A stretch of 64,000 nucleotides of DNA from Frigoribacterium sp. CFBP 13712. Lineage in GTDB: Bacteria > Actinomycetota > Actinomycetes > Actinomycetales > Microbacteriaceae. Shown in pieces: positions 44,961 through 54,354 of this stretch. The stretch's first letter is position 1. Every line of letters starts with the position of its first letter. Location: NCBI RefSeq assembly GCF_014842255.1, contig NZ_JACYVH010000002.1:420519-484518 (forward strand), written 5' to 3'. A model generated the notes under the pieces. It made no database searches, was not told the origin of the DNA, and saw nothing but the letters and a program-made list of their open reading frames with translations. The translations under genes and the position numbers were made by a program.

Positions 44961-46292
44961 CTACCGGCGGGGTCTCGTCGGGATCGGCCGCGTGTCGAGG
45001 GTGTCGTCTTCGAGGCCGCCGGGCGAACCGAGGAACATGTCGCCCGATGTGCCGTCGTCCAGGTCGCCGCGCTCGTCGATGTCGACGGTGTTGATCGTGC
45101 CGGTGTCGGTCGAGACGAGCCCGTGGCGTCGCAGCACCTCGTCGCGCTCGGCGACCAGGAAGTCGCGGTTCGCGTTCTGGGCGTCCGCGAACATGGTCGT
45201 GCGACCCGTCACGATGCGGCGGATCCGACGTCGCTCCCACCACTTCTTGCCGGTGACCATCAGCACGACCCCCGCGACCGCGTAGGCCAGCATCATCGTG
45301 AGTCCGCGACCGTAGCCGGGGCCGACGTCGTAGAGGGCCCGCTTCAGCATCTCGGTGATGCCGCTGCCCACCACGACGTTGTTCAGCCAGGCGAACGGCT
45401 GGGGCATGAACCACGACGGGTAGGCCCCGCCCGAGGCCGGCATCGACAGGAAGACGAAGACGATCATCGCGGGCAGGGCGACGAACCGACCGACGAAGTA
45501 GCTGATGCCGTTGACAGCGAGGCCGATCGCGATGATCCATCCCCAGCCCAGCAGGAAGAGCTCGAGGAAGTGACCCTGCACGGCGCCGACCACCGGCCCG
45601 GCCAGGACGTTCGTGATCAGCGAGATGACCGCCCCGCCGACGACGATCACGGTCGTGCGGGTGCGGTGACGCAGCGGCGCGCCCATCAGCCCGATGAACA
45701 TGGCGACCATGTACCCGCCGATGCACCAGGCGAGCATCAGGTAGAGCGAGACCGTGCCGTACTCGTCGTAGGCGGGCAGCGGGGCGAGGTCGGTCACCGC
45801 GGGCGCCGCTGCCCCCTCCGCCTCGATCACCGGCGTCAGCATGGCCGGGATCAGGGCCGCGACCTGGTACTGGTGCGCGCTCGCCGTGTAGAGGGCGTCG
45901 TCGCCCGGGTCGTAGGCGACCGCCACGCGACCGCTCGTGACGGCCGACCGCGCCTCCGCCACGTCGTCGTACGAGCGCAGCTCGATCGCGCCGGGCAGCC
46001 GCTCGTCGAGGGTCGTCTGCAGCTCGGACGACGAGCCGACGATCGCCACCGGCACGTCGTGCGGATGCGGCGCATGGAACGCCGCGATGTAGCAGAGGCA
46101 GAAGCCGACGATGAAGAACAGCGGCAGCCAGAGCTGCAGCCCGATCAGCTGCAGCGACGGGTGGAGGGTCGAGTACCACCGACGGAAGCGGCCGGGCCCG
46201 GTCCGACCGGCTCGATCCGCGCCGCCCGCGCCGTCGTCCGCCGCGCCTCCCGCCGATCCGCCCGTCGTCGATCCCGCCGTCGTGTCCGTCAC
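44961..46292 (-). CDS. ABC-2-like / DUF3533-like membrane protein
   Basis: A 443-residue protein. A Gly/Ala-rich cytosolic tail (about 1-35) precedes one helix (LWLPLFFIVGFCLCYIAAF), an extracytosolic domain of about 120 residues (VPVAIVGSSSELQTTLDERL), then five to six helices and a C-terminal polar tail. This layout matches YhgE/Pip and DUF3533 ABC-2-type permeases. No ATPase is adjacent. It starts at GTG. Export or phage-receptor-like roles are known for relatives; none can be assigned here. Confidence 0.7.
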   Translation of the reverse strand: MTDTTAGSTTGGSAGGAADDGAGGADRAGRTGPGRFRRWYSTLHPSLQLIGLQLWLPLFFIVGFCLCYIAAFHAPHPHDVPVAIVGSSSELQTTLDERLPGAIELRSYDDVAEARSAVTSGRVAVAYDPGDDALYTASAHQYQVAALIPAMLTPVIEAEGAAAPAVTDLAPLPAYDEYGTVSLYLMLAWCIGGYMVAMFIGLMGAPLRHRTRTTVIVVGGAVISLITNVLAGPVVGAVQGHFLELFLLGWGWIIAIGLAVNGISYFVGRFVALPAMIVFVFLSMPASGGAYPSWFMPQPFAWLNNVVVGSGITEMLKRALYDVGPGYGRGLTMMLAYAVAGVVLMVTGKKWWERRRIRRIVTGRTTMFADAQNANRDFLVAERDEVLRRHGLVSTDTGTINTVDIDERGDLDDGTSGDMFLGSPGGLEDDTLDTRPIPTRPRR

Positions 46293-46358
46293 TGCCGCCT
46301 GCTCTCGCCTCGTCCGCCGTCCTCCAGGGTACGCCGCGGTCTCCGCCCGTCGACCCCC

Positions 46359-48107
46359 TCAGGACCTCGTGCTGGCGAGCGCCGAGGTGTCCATGGCGAG
46401 CTCCTCCGCGTCGAGCCCGAGCAGCACCCGCCGCATGACCTCCTCGTCGAGGTTGCCCGCGTCGCGTTCGCGGAGCACGACCTCGCGACGCTTGGCCAGC
46501 AGCTCCCGACGGATGGTGCCGATCGCGTGCGGTGCCTCGCGCCTCCTGCGGGCCTGGTCGTCCGTCGGGCCGTTCGCCTCGCGTTCGTCGGCGTCGTCGA
46601 CCGCGGTGCGCTGCAGGGCCTCGTTCTGACGCAGCAGACGCGTGGTGGTCGAGCGGACGGCGCGGTCGGTGAGCTCCGCGCCCCAGCGCTCCTCCCACAC
46701 GGGTCGGCGGCGTTCGACGTACGCCATCGTCTCCTCCGTGCTGGTCGCGAAGATCTCGAGCTCGGCGGCGAGGTCGCGGTCGCGCTGGGTCTCGTCGCGG
46801 ACCCCGAGGGCGCGGATCACGACGGGCAGGGTCAGCCCCTGGATCAGCAGGGTCCCCACGGTCACGATGAACGCGATCAGGAACATCGTGTCGCGGGCCG
46901 GCACCGCGATGCTCGACTGGGTGACGGCGGGGATCGACACGGCCGCGGCCAGCGTCACGACGCCGCGCATGCCCGTCCACGAGATGACCGTGAGCTGCCG
47001 CCAGTCCATGCGAGGCTGCGGCCGGTAGCGGACCGCGCGGAGAGCGGGCGCAGCCCGGGCCCTCCGCAGCGCGGGCACCCTGCGGAGCCTCCGCAGCAGA
47101 GGCGACAGGAACACGTAGCGGGCGGCGCGCGCGGCGTAGTGGCTGCCGAAGACGAACACGGGGCGGACGAGCACGACGACCGCGAGCACGGCGAGCGCCA
47201 CCCCGACGCTCTGCCCGAGACCCCTTTCGCTGTCGGCCACGTCGAGCACCACGGCCCGCAGCTGCAGCCCGATGAGGGCGAAGACGAAGCCCTCGAGGAC
47301 GACGTCCGCCGCCGACCAGAACGGGCGCTCCTGCAGTCGGGTCGCGTAGCCCGTCCGTGGCGAGTTGAAGCCGACGTAGAGCCCGGCGGCGACGACGCCG
47401 AGCACGCCCGACCCGCCGAGCTCCTCCGCCGTGATGTAGGCGACGAACGGCAGCAGCAGTCCGATGACGTTCTCGATGACCGGGTCGTCGATGCGCATCC
47501 GCACCCGGTGCGCGACGAAGCCGAGCACGAGACCGACGGCCACCCCGACCCCGATCGCCAGCGCGAAGATGCCGAGGTCGTCCCACACCGTGAGGCTGGC
47601 CCCGCCGACGATGGCGAGGAACACCTTCACGAGCGTCAGCGACGCGGCGTCGTTGATGAGGCTCTCGCCCGACAGCACGGTCATCACCTTGCGGGGCAGA
47701 CCGAGCCTCCGCCCGATGGCGGCGGCCGACACCGCGTCAGGAGGCGCGACCACGGCCCCGACGAGCAGTGCGGCCGGCAGGGTCATGTCGGGGATCATCA
47801 GGTAGGCCACGCCGCCCACGGCGAAGGCGGTGACGACGACGGCGCCGACGCCCAGCCGGGCGATCTGGGCCCGGCTCTCGCGGAAGTTGAGCAGCGAGAC
47901 GTCTAGGGCGGCGGAGTAGAGCAGCGGCGGCAGCACCACGGTCAGGATCAGCTCCGAGTCGATCTCGACGTCGGGCACACCGGGGATCAACGAGACGAGC
48001 AGTGCGACGCCGACGGTCAGCAACGGGGCCGGCAGGCCGCGCCAGCGGGCGAAGGCGGTGACGATCAGAGAGCCCGTGAGGATGATCAGCAGCTCGGCGA
48101 GTTCCAT
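46359..48107 (-). CDS. CPA1-family Na+/H+ antiporter (NhaP-like)
   Basis: A 582-residue antiporter with about 12 helices at residues 1-420 and a long cytosolic C-terminus. The transport core has VGAVVAPPDAVSAAAIGRRLG and VLSGESLINDAASLTLVKVF (the ND pair of CPA1). The end includes coiled segments such as LLRQNEALQRTAVDD. It exports Na+ or K+ for proton uptake. The start at ATG 48107 gives the usual first helix but has no clear ribosome site. Confidence 0.92.
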   Translation of the reverse strand: MELAELLIILTGSLIVTAFARWRGLPAPLLTVGVALLVSLIPGVPDVEIDSELILTVVLPPLLYSAALDVSLLNFRESRAQIARLGVGAVVVTAFAVGGVAYLMIPDMTLPAALLVGAVVAPPDAVSAAAIGRRLGLPRKVMTVLSGESLINDAASLTLVKVFLAIVGGASLTVWDDLGIFALAIGVGVAVGLVLGFVAHRVRMRIDDPVIENVIGLLLPFVAYITAEELGGSGVLGVVAAGLYVGFNSPRTGYATRLQERPFWSAADVVLEGFVFALIGLQLRAVVLDVADSERGLGQSVGVALAVLAVVVLVRPVFVFGSHYAARAARYVFLSPLLRRLRRVPALRRARAAPALRAVRYRPQPRMDWRQLTVISWTGMRGVVTLAAAVSIPAVTQSSIAVPARDTMFLIAFIVTVGTLLIQGLTLPVVIRALGVRDETQRDRDLAAELEIFATSTEETMAYVERRRPVWEERWGAELTDRAVRSTTTRLLRQNEALQRTAVDDADEREANGPTDDQARRRREAPHAIGTIRRELLAKRREVVLRERDAGNLDEEVMRRVLLGLDAEELAMDTSALASTRS

Positions 48108-48251
48108 GCGGAGGCGACCGTCCCGTCGTGTCGGGCAGCCGCGTCGGATGCAGCGACTGCAAGGAGATGCCTCCATCCTGTCAGCGCGCCGCTAAGAGAA
48201 CGTCGGATGAACGCGGCCGAGCCGGCGCCTCCGCCCTCGTAGCATCGTCGG

Positions 48252-49793
48252 GTGAGCGCCCTCGCCGACGACCTCGTCCGAACGACCCCGCAGGGGTCCG
48301 TCCGCGGACTCCGCGAGCGCGGCGTCGTCGCGTGGCGCGGGATCCCCTACGCCGCGCCTCCTGTCGGGCCCCTCCGGTTCCGAGCCCCCGAGCCCGCCCC
48401 GGGCTGGGCGGGCGTCCGCGACGCGACCCGGTTCGGGCCCGCGGCCCCGCAGGACAGGGTGCAGTTCGTCGGCGTCGACGCGACGACGCCGCTCAGCGAG
48501 GACTGCCTGACGATCAACGTGATCGCGCCCGAGGGCAGCGCCGCGGGAGACGACCTGCCCGTGCTGGTCTTCGTGCACGGCGGCGCGTACAGCGTCGGTT
48601 CGTCGCGCGAGCACCCGAGGCAGGGCGAGACGCTGGTCCGCGAGGGCGGCATCGTCTACGTGAGCTTCAACTACCGGCTGGGCGCGTTCGGCTACCTCGA
48701 CTTCACGCACTGGGCCACCCCCGAGCGCCCGCTCGAGTCCAATCTCGGGCTGCGCGACCAGGTGGCCGCCCTCGAGTGGATCCGCGACACGATCCGGTCG
48801 TTCGGCGGCGACCCCGATCGCGTGACGCTGTCCGGCGAGAGCTCGGGCGGCAACGCCGTCACGACCCTCATGACGGTGCCGCGCGCTCGCGGGCTGTTCG
48901 CCGGGGTGATCGCTCAGAGCTCGCCGCCGAACGCCGTCTACCCGCCCGAGGTCACCCGGCGCTGGGCGGGGGAGTTCCTCGAGATCCTCACCCACGCCCT
49001 GCGGGACGACGACCTCGAGTCGACCTCGGTCGACGACGCGGCCGAGCTGCTCGCCGTCGCGCCGACGGGGGCGATCGTCCGGGCCGCGAGTCAGCTGCAG
49101 CTGAGGATCCCCGACGAGGACCCGGGCACGATCTGCTTCAGCCCCGTCATCGACGGCGGGTTCCTGCCCGAACGCCCGCTCGACGCGTTCAAGGCGGGGC
49201 GGGCGCATCCCGTGCCGCTGATCATCGGGACGAACGACCGCGAGGGCTCGGTCTTCACGGGGCGACGCGACATCCTCGCCACGACCAAGCCGCGCATCCG
49301 GGCGATCTTCGCGGCGACGAAGAAGAAGTCGCGACGCGAGATCAAGAAGCACTACCCGGGGCTCCCGTCGCGCCCCGCCGCCCTCGACTTCGGCGGGGAC
49401 TTCGCGTTCTGGTTCCCGAGCGTCAAGGTGGCCGAGCGGCACGCGGTGCACCAGCCCGTCCGCTTCTACCGGTTCGACGCGACCACGCGGATCCTGCGGG
49501 TCGCGGGTCTCGACGCGTTCCACGGGCTCGAGCTCTGGGGCGTGTACGACCGGATGCGCTCCCCGTTCGGCTGGGCGCTCAGCCTGCTCGGCGGGCGTCG
49601 TGCGTTCGTGCGGGCCTCGGCCCGGACCCGCGCACGGTGGCTCGAGTTCGTCCGCACGGGGTCGGTCGAGGGCTGGCCCACCTACGACCCGTTCCGGCGT
49701 CGGACCCTGATCATCGACGTGCGCGACCGCGTCGAGCACGATCCCCGGGGCGAGCGCCGCCGTGCCTGGCAGGAGTTCGTGCCGCACGTCTGA
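48252..49793 (+). CDS. Type-B carboxylesterase
   Basis: A 513-residue carboxylesterase/lipase. Diagnostic segments are GIPYAAPPVGPLRFRAPEP, EDCLTINVIAPEG, FVHGGAYSVGSS (oxyanion) and the nucleophile VTLSGESSGGNAV (Ser about 197), with Glu near 311 and His in FHGLELWG. No signal peptide, so it is probably cytosolic. It may act on aromatic or carbamate esters. TAGCAT six bases before the GTG start indicates a leaderless mRNA. Confidence 0.92.
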   Translation: MSALADDLVRTTPQGSVRGLRERGVVAWRGIPYAAPPVGPLRFRAPEPAPGWAGVRDATRFGPAAPQDRVQFVGVDATTPLSEDCLTINVIAPEGSAAGDDLPVLVFVHGGAYSVGSSREHPRQGETLVREGGIVYVSFNYRLGAFGYLDFTHWATPERPLESNLGLRDQVAALEWIRDTIRSFGGDPDRVTLSGESSGGNAVTTLMTVPRARGLFAGVIAQSSPPNAVYPPEVTRRWAGEFLEILTHALRDDDLESTSVDDAAELLAVAPTGAIVRAASQLQLRIPDEDPGTICFSPVIDGGFLPERPLDAFKAGRAHPVPLIIGTNDREGSVFTGRRDILATTKPRIRAIFAATKKKSRREIKKHYPGLPSRPAALDFGGDFAFWFPSVKVAERHAVHQPVRFYRFDATTRILRVAGLDAFHGLELWGVYDRMRSPFGWALSLLGGRRAFVRASARTRARWLEFVRTGSVEGWPTYDPFRRRTLIIDVRDRVEHDPRGERRRAWQEFVPHV

Positions 49794-49884
49794 CGACCGA
49801 CGACCACCGCTCGGCAGCGCGCGCGAGACACCTCCCGGCCACCTCCGAGTTGACCGCCGTTCACCCAGCTGTGACACTCAGCCG

Positions 49885-51162
49885 GTGGATATCACGCTCA
49901 TCGTCGTCCTGGTCATCGCGGTGGCCCTCTTCTTCGACTTCACCAACGGGTTCCACGACACCGCGAACGCGATGGCGACGCCGATCGCCACCGGGGCGAT
50001 GAAGCCCCGGGTCGCGGTCACCGTGGCCGCGGTGCTGAACCTCGTCGGCGCGTTCCTCAGCACCGAGGTCGCCAAGACCGTCTCGGGCGGCATCATCCGG
50101 GAGGGCGACGGGGGAGTCCTGATCACCCCCGAGATGATCTTCGCCGGGCTGATCGGCGCCGTGGTCTGGAACATGTTCACCTGGCTGCGCGGTCTGCCGT
50201 CCAGCTCGTCGCACGCGCTCTTCGGCGGCCTGATCGGAGCCGCGCTGGTCGGCGCCGGGCTCGGCTCGGTCGACTTCGGCGTCGTCCTGTCGAAGGTCGT
50301 GCTGCCGGCGCTGCTCGCTCCGCTCATCGCCGGGGTGGTCGGGTACACGGCGACGCGCCTGGCGTACACGATCACCCGACGGCGCGACGACAAGAGCGAG
50401 CGGGGCGGGTTCCGCTACGGCCAGATCTTCACCTCGTCGCTTGTCGCTCTGGCGCACGGCACGAACGACGCGCAGAAGACGATGGGCGTCATCACCCTGA
50501 CGCTGATCGCGGGCGGCCTGCTCGCCCCCGACTCCGGCCCGCCGTTCTGGGTCGTCGTGGTCTGCGCGTTCGCCATCGCGCTCGGCACCTACACCGGGGG
50601 CTGGCGCATCATCCAGACCATGGGAGGCGGTCTCACCGAGGTCAAGCCCACCCAGGGCTTCTCGGCCGAGGCGTCCACGACGGCCACCGTGCTCGCGTCG
50701 AGCCACCTCGGCTTCGCCCTGTCCACGACGCAGGTCGCCAGCGGCTCCATCATCGGCGCCGGTCTCGGCCGCCGCGGCTCGAAGATCCAGTGGGGCACGG
50801 CCGGCAAGATCGTCGTCGCCTGGTTCATCACGCTCCCGGCGTCCGCCGCCGTGGGCGCCGTCGCCGCGTTCATCGCGTCGTGGGGTCTCCCCGGCCTCGT
50901 GATCGACGCCGTCGTGGGTGCCACGGTCATCGCCGGCATCTTCGTCGTCTCGCGCCGTCGGCCGCACGACCAGGGCTCGGCCATCGAGGTCGACGTCGCC
51001 GCGACGTCCGTCCTCTCGCGGCGTCGGGCCCGCCGGGCCGACCGCCGCGGACGCGTCGACACGCCGGCGGCCGGTGTCGAGGCGCCGTTCGTCCGGATGG
51101 ACGATCCACCGGCCCCCGCCGCGACGCGCAGCGGCTCCACCACCGACGACGAGGTGCGCTGA
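49885..51162 (+). CDS. pit: Low-affinity inorganic phosphate transporter
   Basis: A 425-residue PiT permease with about ten helices. The duplicated signature is present: FDFTNGFHDTANAMATPIATGAM near the N-terminus and ALAHGTNDAQKTMGVITL in the middle. GTG 49885 gives the canonical MDITLIVVLVIAVALFF start. The C-terminal 60 residues are a polar tail. Its stop overlaps the next ATG (TGATG), coupling a small membrane protein. Confidence 0.93.
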   Translation: MDITLIVVLVIAVALFFDFTNGFHDTANAMATPIATGAMKPRVAVTVAAVLNLVGAFLSTEVAKTVSGGIIREGDGGVLITPEMIFAGLIGAVVWNMFTWLRGLPSSSSHALFGGLIGAALVGAGLGSVDFGVVLSKVVLPALLAPLIAGVVGYTATRLAYTITRRRDDKSERGGFRYGQIFTSSLVALAHGTNDAQKTMGVITLTLIAGGLLAPDSGPPFWVVVVCAFAIALGTYTGGWRIIQTMGGGLTEVKPTQGFSAEASTTATVLASSHLGFALSTTQVASGSIIGAGLGRRGSKIQWGTAGKIVVAWFITLPASAAVGAVAAFIASWGLPGLVIDAVVGATVIAGIFVVSRRRPHDQGSAIEVDVAATSVLSRRRARRADRRGRVDTPAAGVEAPFVRMDDPPAPAATRSGSTTDDEVR

Positions 51163-51371
51163 TGATCGACTGGTCCGCATTCGTCGTGGTCGCGCTCGTC
51201 GCGCTCTTCTCCGCCGCCGCCCTGGTCTCGCTCTACTCTTTCGGGTTGCGCCTGCTCGCCGTCGACGACCGCGCGCGGGTGCGCACGATCGCCGGCTACG
51301 CCTGCTTCGTGGTCTGCGCGCTCGGCGTCCTGTTCGGCATCTACCTGATCGTGCCCGCCCTCCACAGCTGA
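51162..51371 (+). CDS. Small membrane protein coupled to Pit
   Basis: A 69-residue protein with two hydrophobic helices (FVVVALVALFSAAALVSLYSFG and AGYACFVVCALGVLFGIYLIVP) joined by a short charged loop. The ATG overlaps the pit TGA by one base. Small proteins in this position are likely Pit accessory subunits, but nothing in the sequence proves it. Confidence 0.75.
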   Translation: MIDWSAFVVVALVALFSAAALVSLYSFGLRLLAVDDRARVRTIAGYACFVVCALGVLFGIYLIVPALHS

Positions 51372-51374
51372 ACC

Positions 51375-51399
51375 GGCGCGGGTCGAGCCGACCCGCGCC
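51375..51399 (+). terminator. Terminator after the pit operon
   Basis: GGCGCGGGTC-GAGCC-GACCCGCGCC is a perfect 10-bp stem; its right arm runs into a dispersed-motif copy (51394). A TACAGT -10 box for aspA follows at 51433-51438. Confidence 0.75.
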
Positions 51400-51500
51400 T
51401 CCTCGGCCCGCCGCCCCGCGAGGGCCCGCGCCGGTACAGTCGTGGTCACCGCCCGATCGACGACGACCGGGCCCGACTGACGACCGGAGGCGCACCACCC

Positions 51501-53018
51501 GTGACGCACGAGACAGCAGCAGCCACCCGCACCGAGACCGATTCGCTGGGCAGTCGGGAGGTCCCCGCAGACGCCTACTGGGGCATCCACACATCTCGCG
51601 CGCTCGAGAACTTCCCGATCTCGCAACGGCCGATCTCGGTCTACCCCGACCTCGTCATCGCCCTCGCGCTCGTCAAGCAGGCGGCGGCCCGCGCCAACGT
51701 CGAGATCGGCGTGCTCGACCGCACCAAGGCCGAGGCCATCGAACGCGCGTGCGTCGAGATCCGCGGCGGGGCGCTGCACGACCAGTTCGCGGTCGGGGTC
51801 ATCCAGGGCGGCGCCGGCACGTCGACCAACATGAACAGCAACGAGGTCATCGCGAACCGGGCGCTCGAGCTGCTCGGTCACGCGAAGGGCGACTACGCGC
51901 GGCTGCACCCGATCGACGACGTCAATCGCAGCCAGAGCACGAACGACACGTACCCGACGTCGATCAAGATCGGCATGGTGCTGACGCTCCGCCGCCTGCT
52001 CGACGAGCTCGACCTGCTGGCGACGTCGTTCGCGACGAAGGGCGCCGAGTTCCACGACGTGCTGAAGGTCGGTCGCACCCAGCTGCAGGACGCCGTGCCG
52101 ATGACCCTCGGCCAGGAGTTCGTCGGCTTCGCCCACACCCTCGGCGAAGACGTGCAGCGGCTGCGCGACGTCGTGCCGCTGCTCGGCGAGATCAACCTGG
52201 GCGCGACCGCCATCGGCACCGGGATCACCGCCGACCCGCAGTACGCCGAAGCCGTCCGCCGCCACCTCGGCGAGCTGTCGGGCATGGACCTCGTCACCGC
52301 ACCCGACCTCATCGAGGCGACGAGCGACACGGGCGTCTTCATGACGCTGATGGGCGCCCTCAAGCGCAGCGCCATCAAGCTCTCGAAGATCTGCAACGAC
52401 CTGCGGCTGCTGTCGTCCGGGCCGCAGGCGGGCCTCGGCGAGATCACCCTGCCGCCCCGCCAGGCGGGCTCGTCGATCATGCCCGGCAAGGTCAACCCCG
52501 TGATCCCCGAGGTCGTCAACCAGGTCGCGTTCTCGGTGGCCGGGGCCGACCTCACCGTCACGATGGCGGCCGAGGCCGGTCAGCTGCAGCTGAACGCCTT
52601 CGAACCGGTCATCACGCACTCGGTGATGCAGAGCCTGCAGTGGATGACCTACGCCTGCCGCACGCTCCGGGTCAACTGCGTCGACGGCATCGAGGCCAAC
52701 CGCGCGCGGCTCAGCCAGCAGGTCGACACCAACGTCGGCAGCGTCACGGCGCTCACGCCCTACATCGGCTACGCGGCCGCCGCGGCGATCGCCCACACGG
52801 CGCTGACCACGAACGGCTCCATCTCGGCGCTCGTCGTCGCCGCGGGCCTCATGAGCGAGGCGCAGGTGCAGAAGGTCCTGTCGCCCGCGCGCCTCTCGGG
52901 GCTCGAGGCCGTCACGAGCTCGATCCCGATCATCGACGTCGACGACCCCGCCGCGGCGGTGGCCCGGGCGGCCAACTCGGCCGGGGCGCGCAACCCCGCC
53001 GACGAGACCGCCGGCTGA
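51501..53018 (+). CDS. aspA: Aspartate ammonia-lyase
   Basis: A 505-residue fumarase/aspartase-superfamily lyase that interconverts aspartate with fumarate plus ammonia. GRTQLQDAVPMTLGQEF (Q instead of the H of FumC) and GGAGTSTNMNSNEVIANRALE favour aspartase over fumarase. The flexible signature loop is GSSIMPGKVNPVIPEVVNQV. The C-terminal ~30 residues are an Ala-rich extension. It starts at GTG with GGAGG ten bases upstream. Confidence 0.92.
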   Translation: MTHETAAATRTETDSLGSREVPADAYWGIHTSRALENFPISQRPISVYPDLVIALALVKQAAARANVEIGVLDRTKAEAIERACVEIRGGALHDQFAVGVIQGGAGTSTNMNSNEVIANRALELLGHAKGDYARLHPIDDVNRSQSTNDTYPTSIKIGMVLTLRRLLDELDLLATSFATKGAEFHDVLKVGRTQLQDAVPMTLGQEFVGFAHTLGEDVQRLRDVVPLLGEINLGATAIGTGITADPQYAEAVRRHLGELSGMDLVTAPDLIEATSDTGVFMTLMGALKRSAIKLSKICNDLRLLSSGPQAGLGEITLPPRQAGSSIMPGKVNPVIPEVVNQVAFSVAGADLTVTMAAEAGQLQLNAFEPVITHSVMQSLQWMTYACRTLRVNCVDGIEANRARLSQQVDTNVGSVTALTPYIGYAAAAAIAHTALTTNGSISALVVAAGLMSEAQVQKVLSPARLSGLEAVTSSIPIIDVDDPAAAVARAANSAGARNPADETAG

Positions 53019-53052
53019 GGCGGGCGCGGCAGGCCGGAGGCGACGGCGGCGA

Positions 53053-53091
53053 AGGAGGCGCGGTGCCGGTCGGACCGGCACCGCGCCTCCT
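53053..53091. terminator. Hairpin made of two facing AGGAGGCGCG motifs
   Basis: AGGAGGCGCGGTGCCGGTC pairs perfectly with its complement about a single central base, so the true loop is a few bases. It lies between converging aspA and the YihY gene. The sequence of the stem is almost the same as at 39363-39406. Confidence 0.8.
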
Positions 53092-53138
53092 GCAGGTCGC
53101 AGCCCTCCGACGGAGGCCTCGCGACCGGAGCCTCCTGA

Positions 53139-54281
53139 TCAGGGGGTCGAGGGCGCGTGGCTGGTCGTGTCGGTCTGCTCGGAGCGCTCCGCCGCGTGCT
53201 CCCGCTCGGCGTCGGCCGCCGCCTGCTCGTGCTCGGAGCGCAGGTGCAGCCGCCGCAGCTCGTCGGGGTCGAGCACCCCGCCGTTCTCGCGCAGCGACCG
53301 TTCGCGGATGGCGCGGCCGACCCGGATGTCCCAGGCGAGGTTGCGCGCCAGGATGTGATTGCGCGCCGTGTCGCGCATCGGCAGCGGGATGACCTCCTCG
53401 GCCTTCACCCCGCGCCGCAGCTGACGCATGCGGAGGATCTCGCTGTCGAGCTCGCCCCCGATGATCAGCACGAAGTTGCTGATGTACGCGTAGAGCAGCA
53501 CGACGACGACGCCGCCGACCCAGCCGTAGAAGCGGTCGTAGTTGGAGACCGTCAGCACGTAGGTCGCGAAGCCCGCGGTCGCGAGCGCCCAGCCGCCGAG
53601 CGCCACCATGGCGCCGTACGACACCCAGCGCAGGCGAGGCGGTCGGACGTTCGGCGTGAAGAAGTAGAGGACGGCCACAGACAGCACGGCGAGGGCGACC
53701 AGCACCGGCCACTTGAGCACGTTGTAGAGGTCCGTCCAGGGGCGGCCGATGCCGAGACGACCGGCGACCGCGTCGCTGAGGGTCGGGGTCACCAGCAGGA
53801 TCACCGCGATCAGCGCGAGCGAGACCATCAGCACGAGCGTCACGATCATCATGTGGCCGCGGAACTTCCAGATGCGTCGCCCCTCCTCGACCTCGTAGGC
53901 GGTGTTCATCGCCCGACCGAACGCCGTGGCGTAGGCCGACAGCGACCAGAGGGTCAGCCACAGGCCGATGGCGAACGCGAGCCCCGGGCTCGACAGGCTC
54001 AGCATCTGCTCGAGCGGGCTGCGCAGCGACTCGACCGCGTTCGGCGTGAGGATGTACCTCGCGACCACGAGGATCTCCTCGACCGCGTCACGCCCGTCGT
54101 CGACGAACAGGGCGACGCCCGACACGAGCGCCAGGGCCGTGGGCACCAGGGCGAGCAGGGCGAAGAACGTCAGCGAGGCCGCCGCATCGATCGTGCGATG
54201 CCGGAGGAAGTCGTGCCAGACCCGCATGACGACGTAGCGGAGCATCGTCGGGTCCTCGGGCAGGGACCGGGTCGACGACAT
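53139..54281 (-). CDS. YihY/BrkB family membrane protein
   Basis: A 380-residue protein with six helices in the YihY fold (DAAASLTFFALLALVPTALAL, LAFAIGLWLTLWSLSAYA, MIVTLVLMVSLALIAVILLV and others), ending in YISNFVLIIGGELDSEI. A charged C-terminal tail of about 80 residues follows. Annotations as ribonuclease BN are outdated; the role is unknown. TATCCT six bases before the ATG predicts a leaderless mRNA. Confidence 0.9.
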   Translation of the reverse strand: MSSTRSLPEDPTMLRYVVMRVWHDFLRHRTIDAAASLTFFALLALVPTALALVSGVALFVDDGRDAVEEILVVARYILTPNAVESLRSPLEQMLSLSSPGLAFAIGLWLTLWSLSAYATAFGRAMNTAYEVEEGRRIWKFRGHMMIVTLVLMVSLALIAVILLVTPTLSDAVAGRLGIGRPWTDLYNVLKWPVLVALAVLSVAVLYFFTPNVRPPRLRWVSYGAMVALGGWALATAGFATYVLTVSNYDRFYGWVGGVVVVLLYAYISNFVLIIGGELDSEILRMRQLRRGVKAEEVIPLPMRDTARNHILARNLAWDIRVGRAIRERSLRENGGVLDPDELRRLHLRSEHEQAAADAEREHAAERSEQTDTTSHAPSTP

Positions 54282-54354
54282 CCCCCGAGGATACCGCCGG
54301 CCCGTCGCCCGCCCCGGCCGCTCGGCCGATCCCGGCTGCCCCTAAGGTCGAGGC

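Noticed and set aside
51501-53018. Class II fumarase (fumC)
   Set aside because: GRTQLQDAVPMTLGQEF matches aspartase; fumarases have GRTH at this point.
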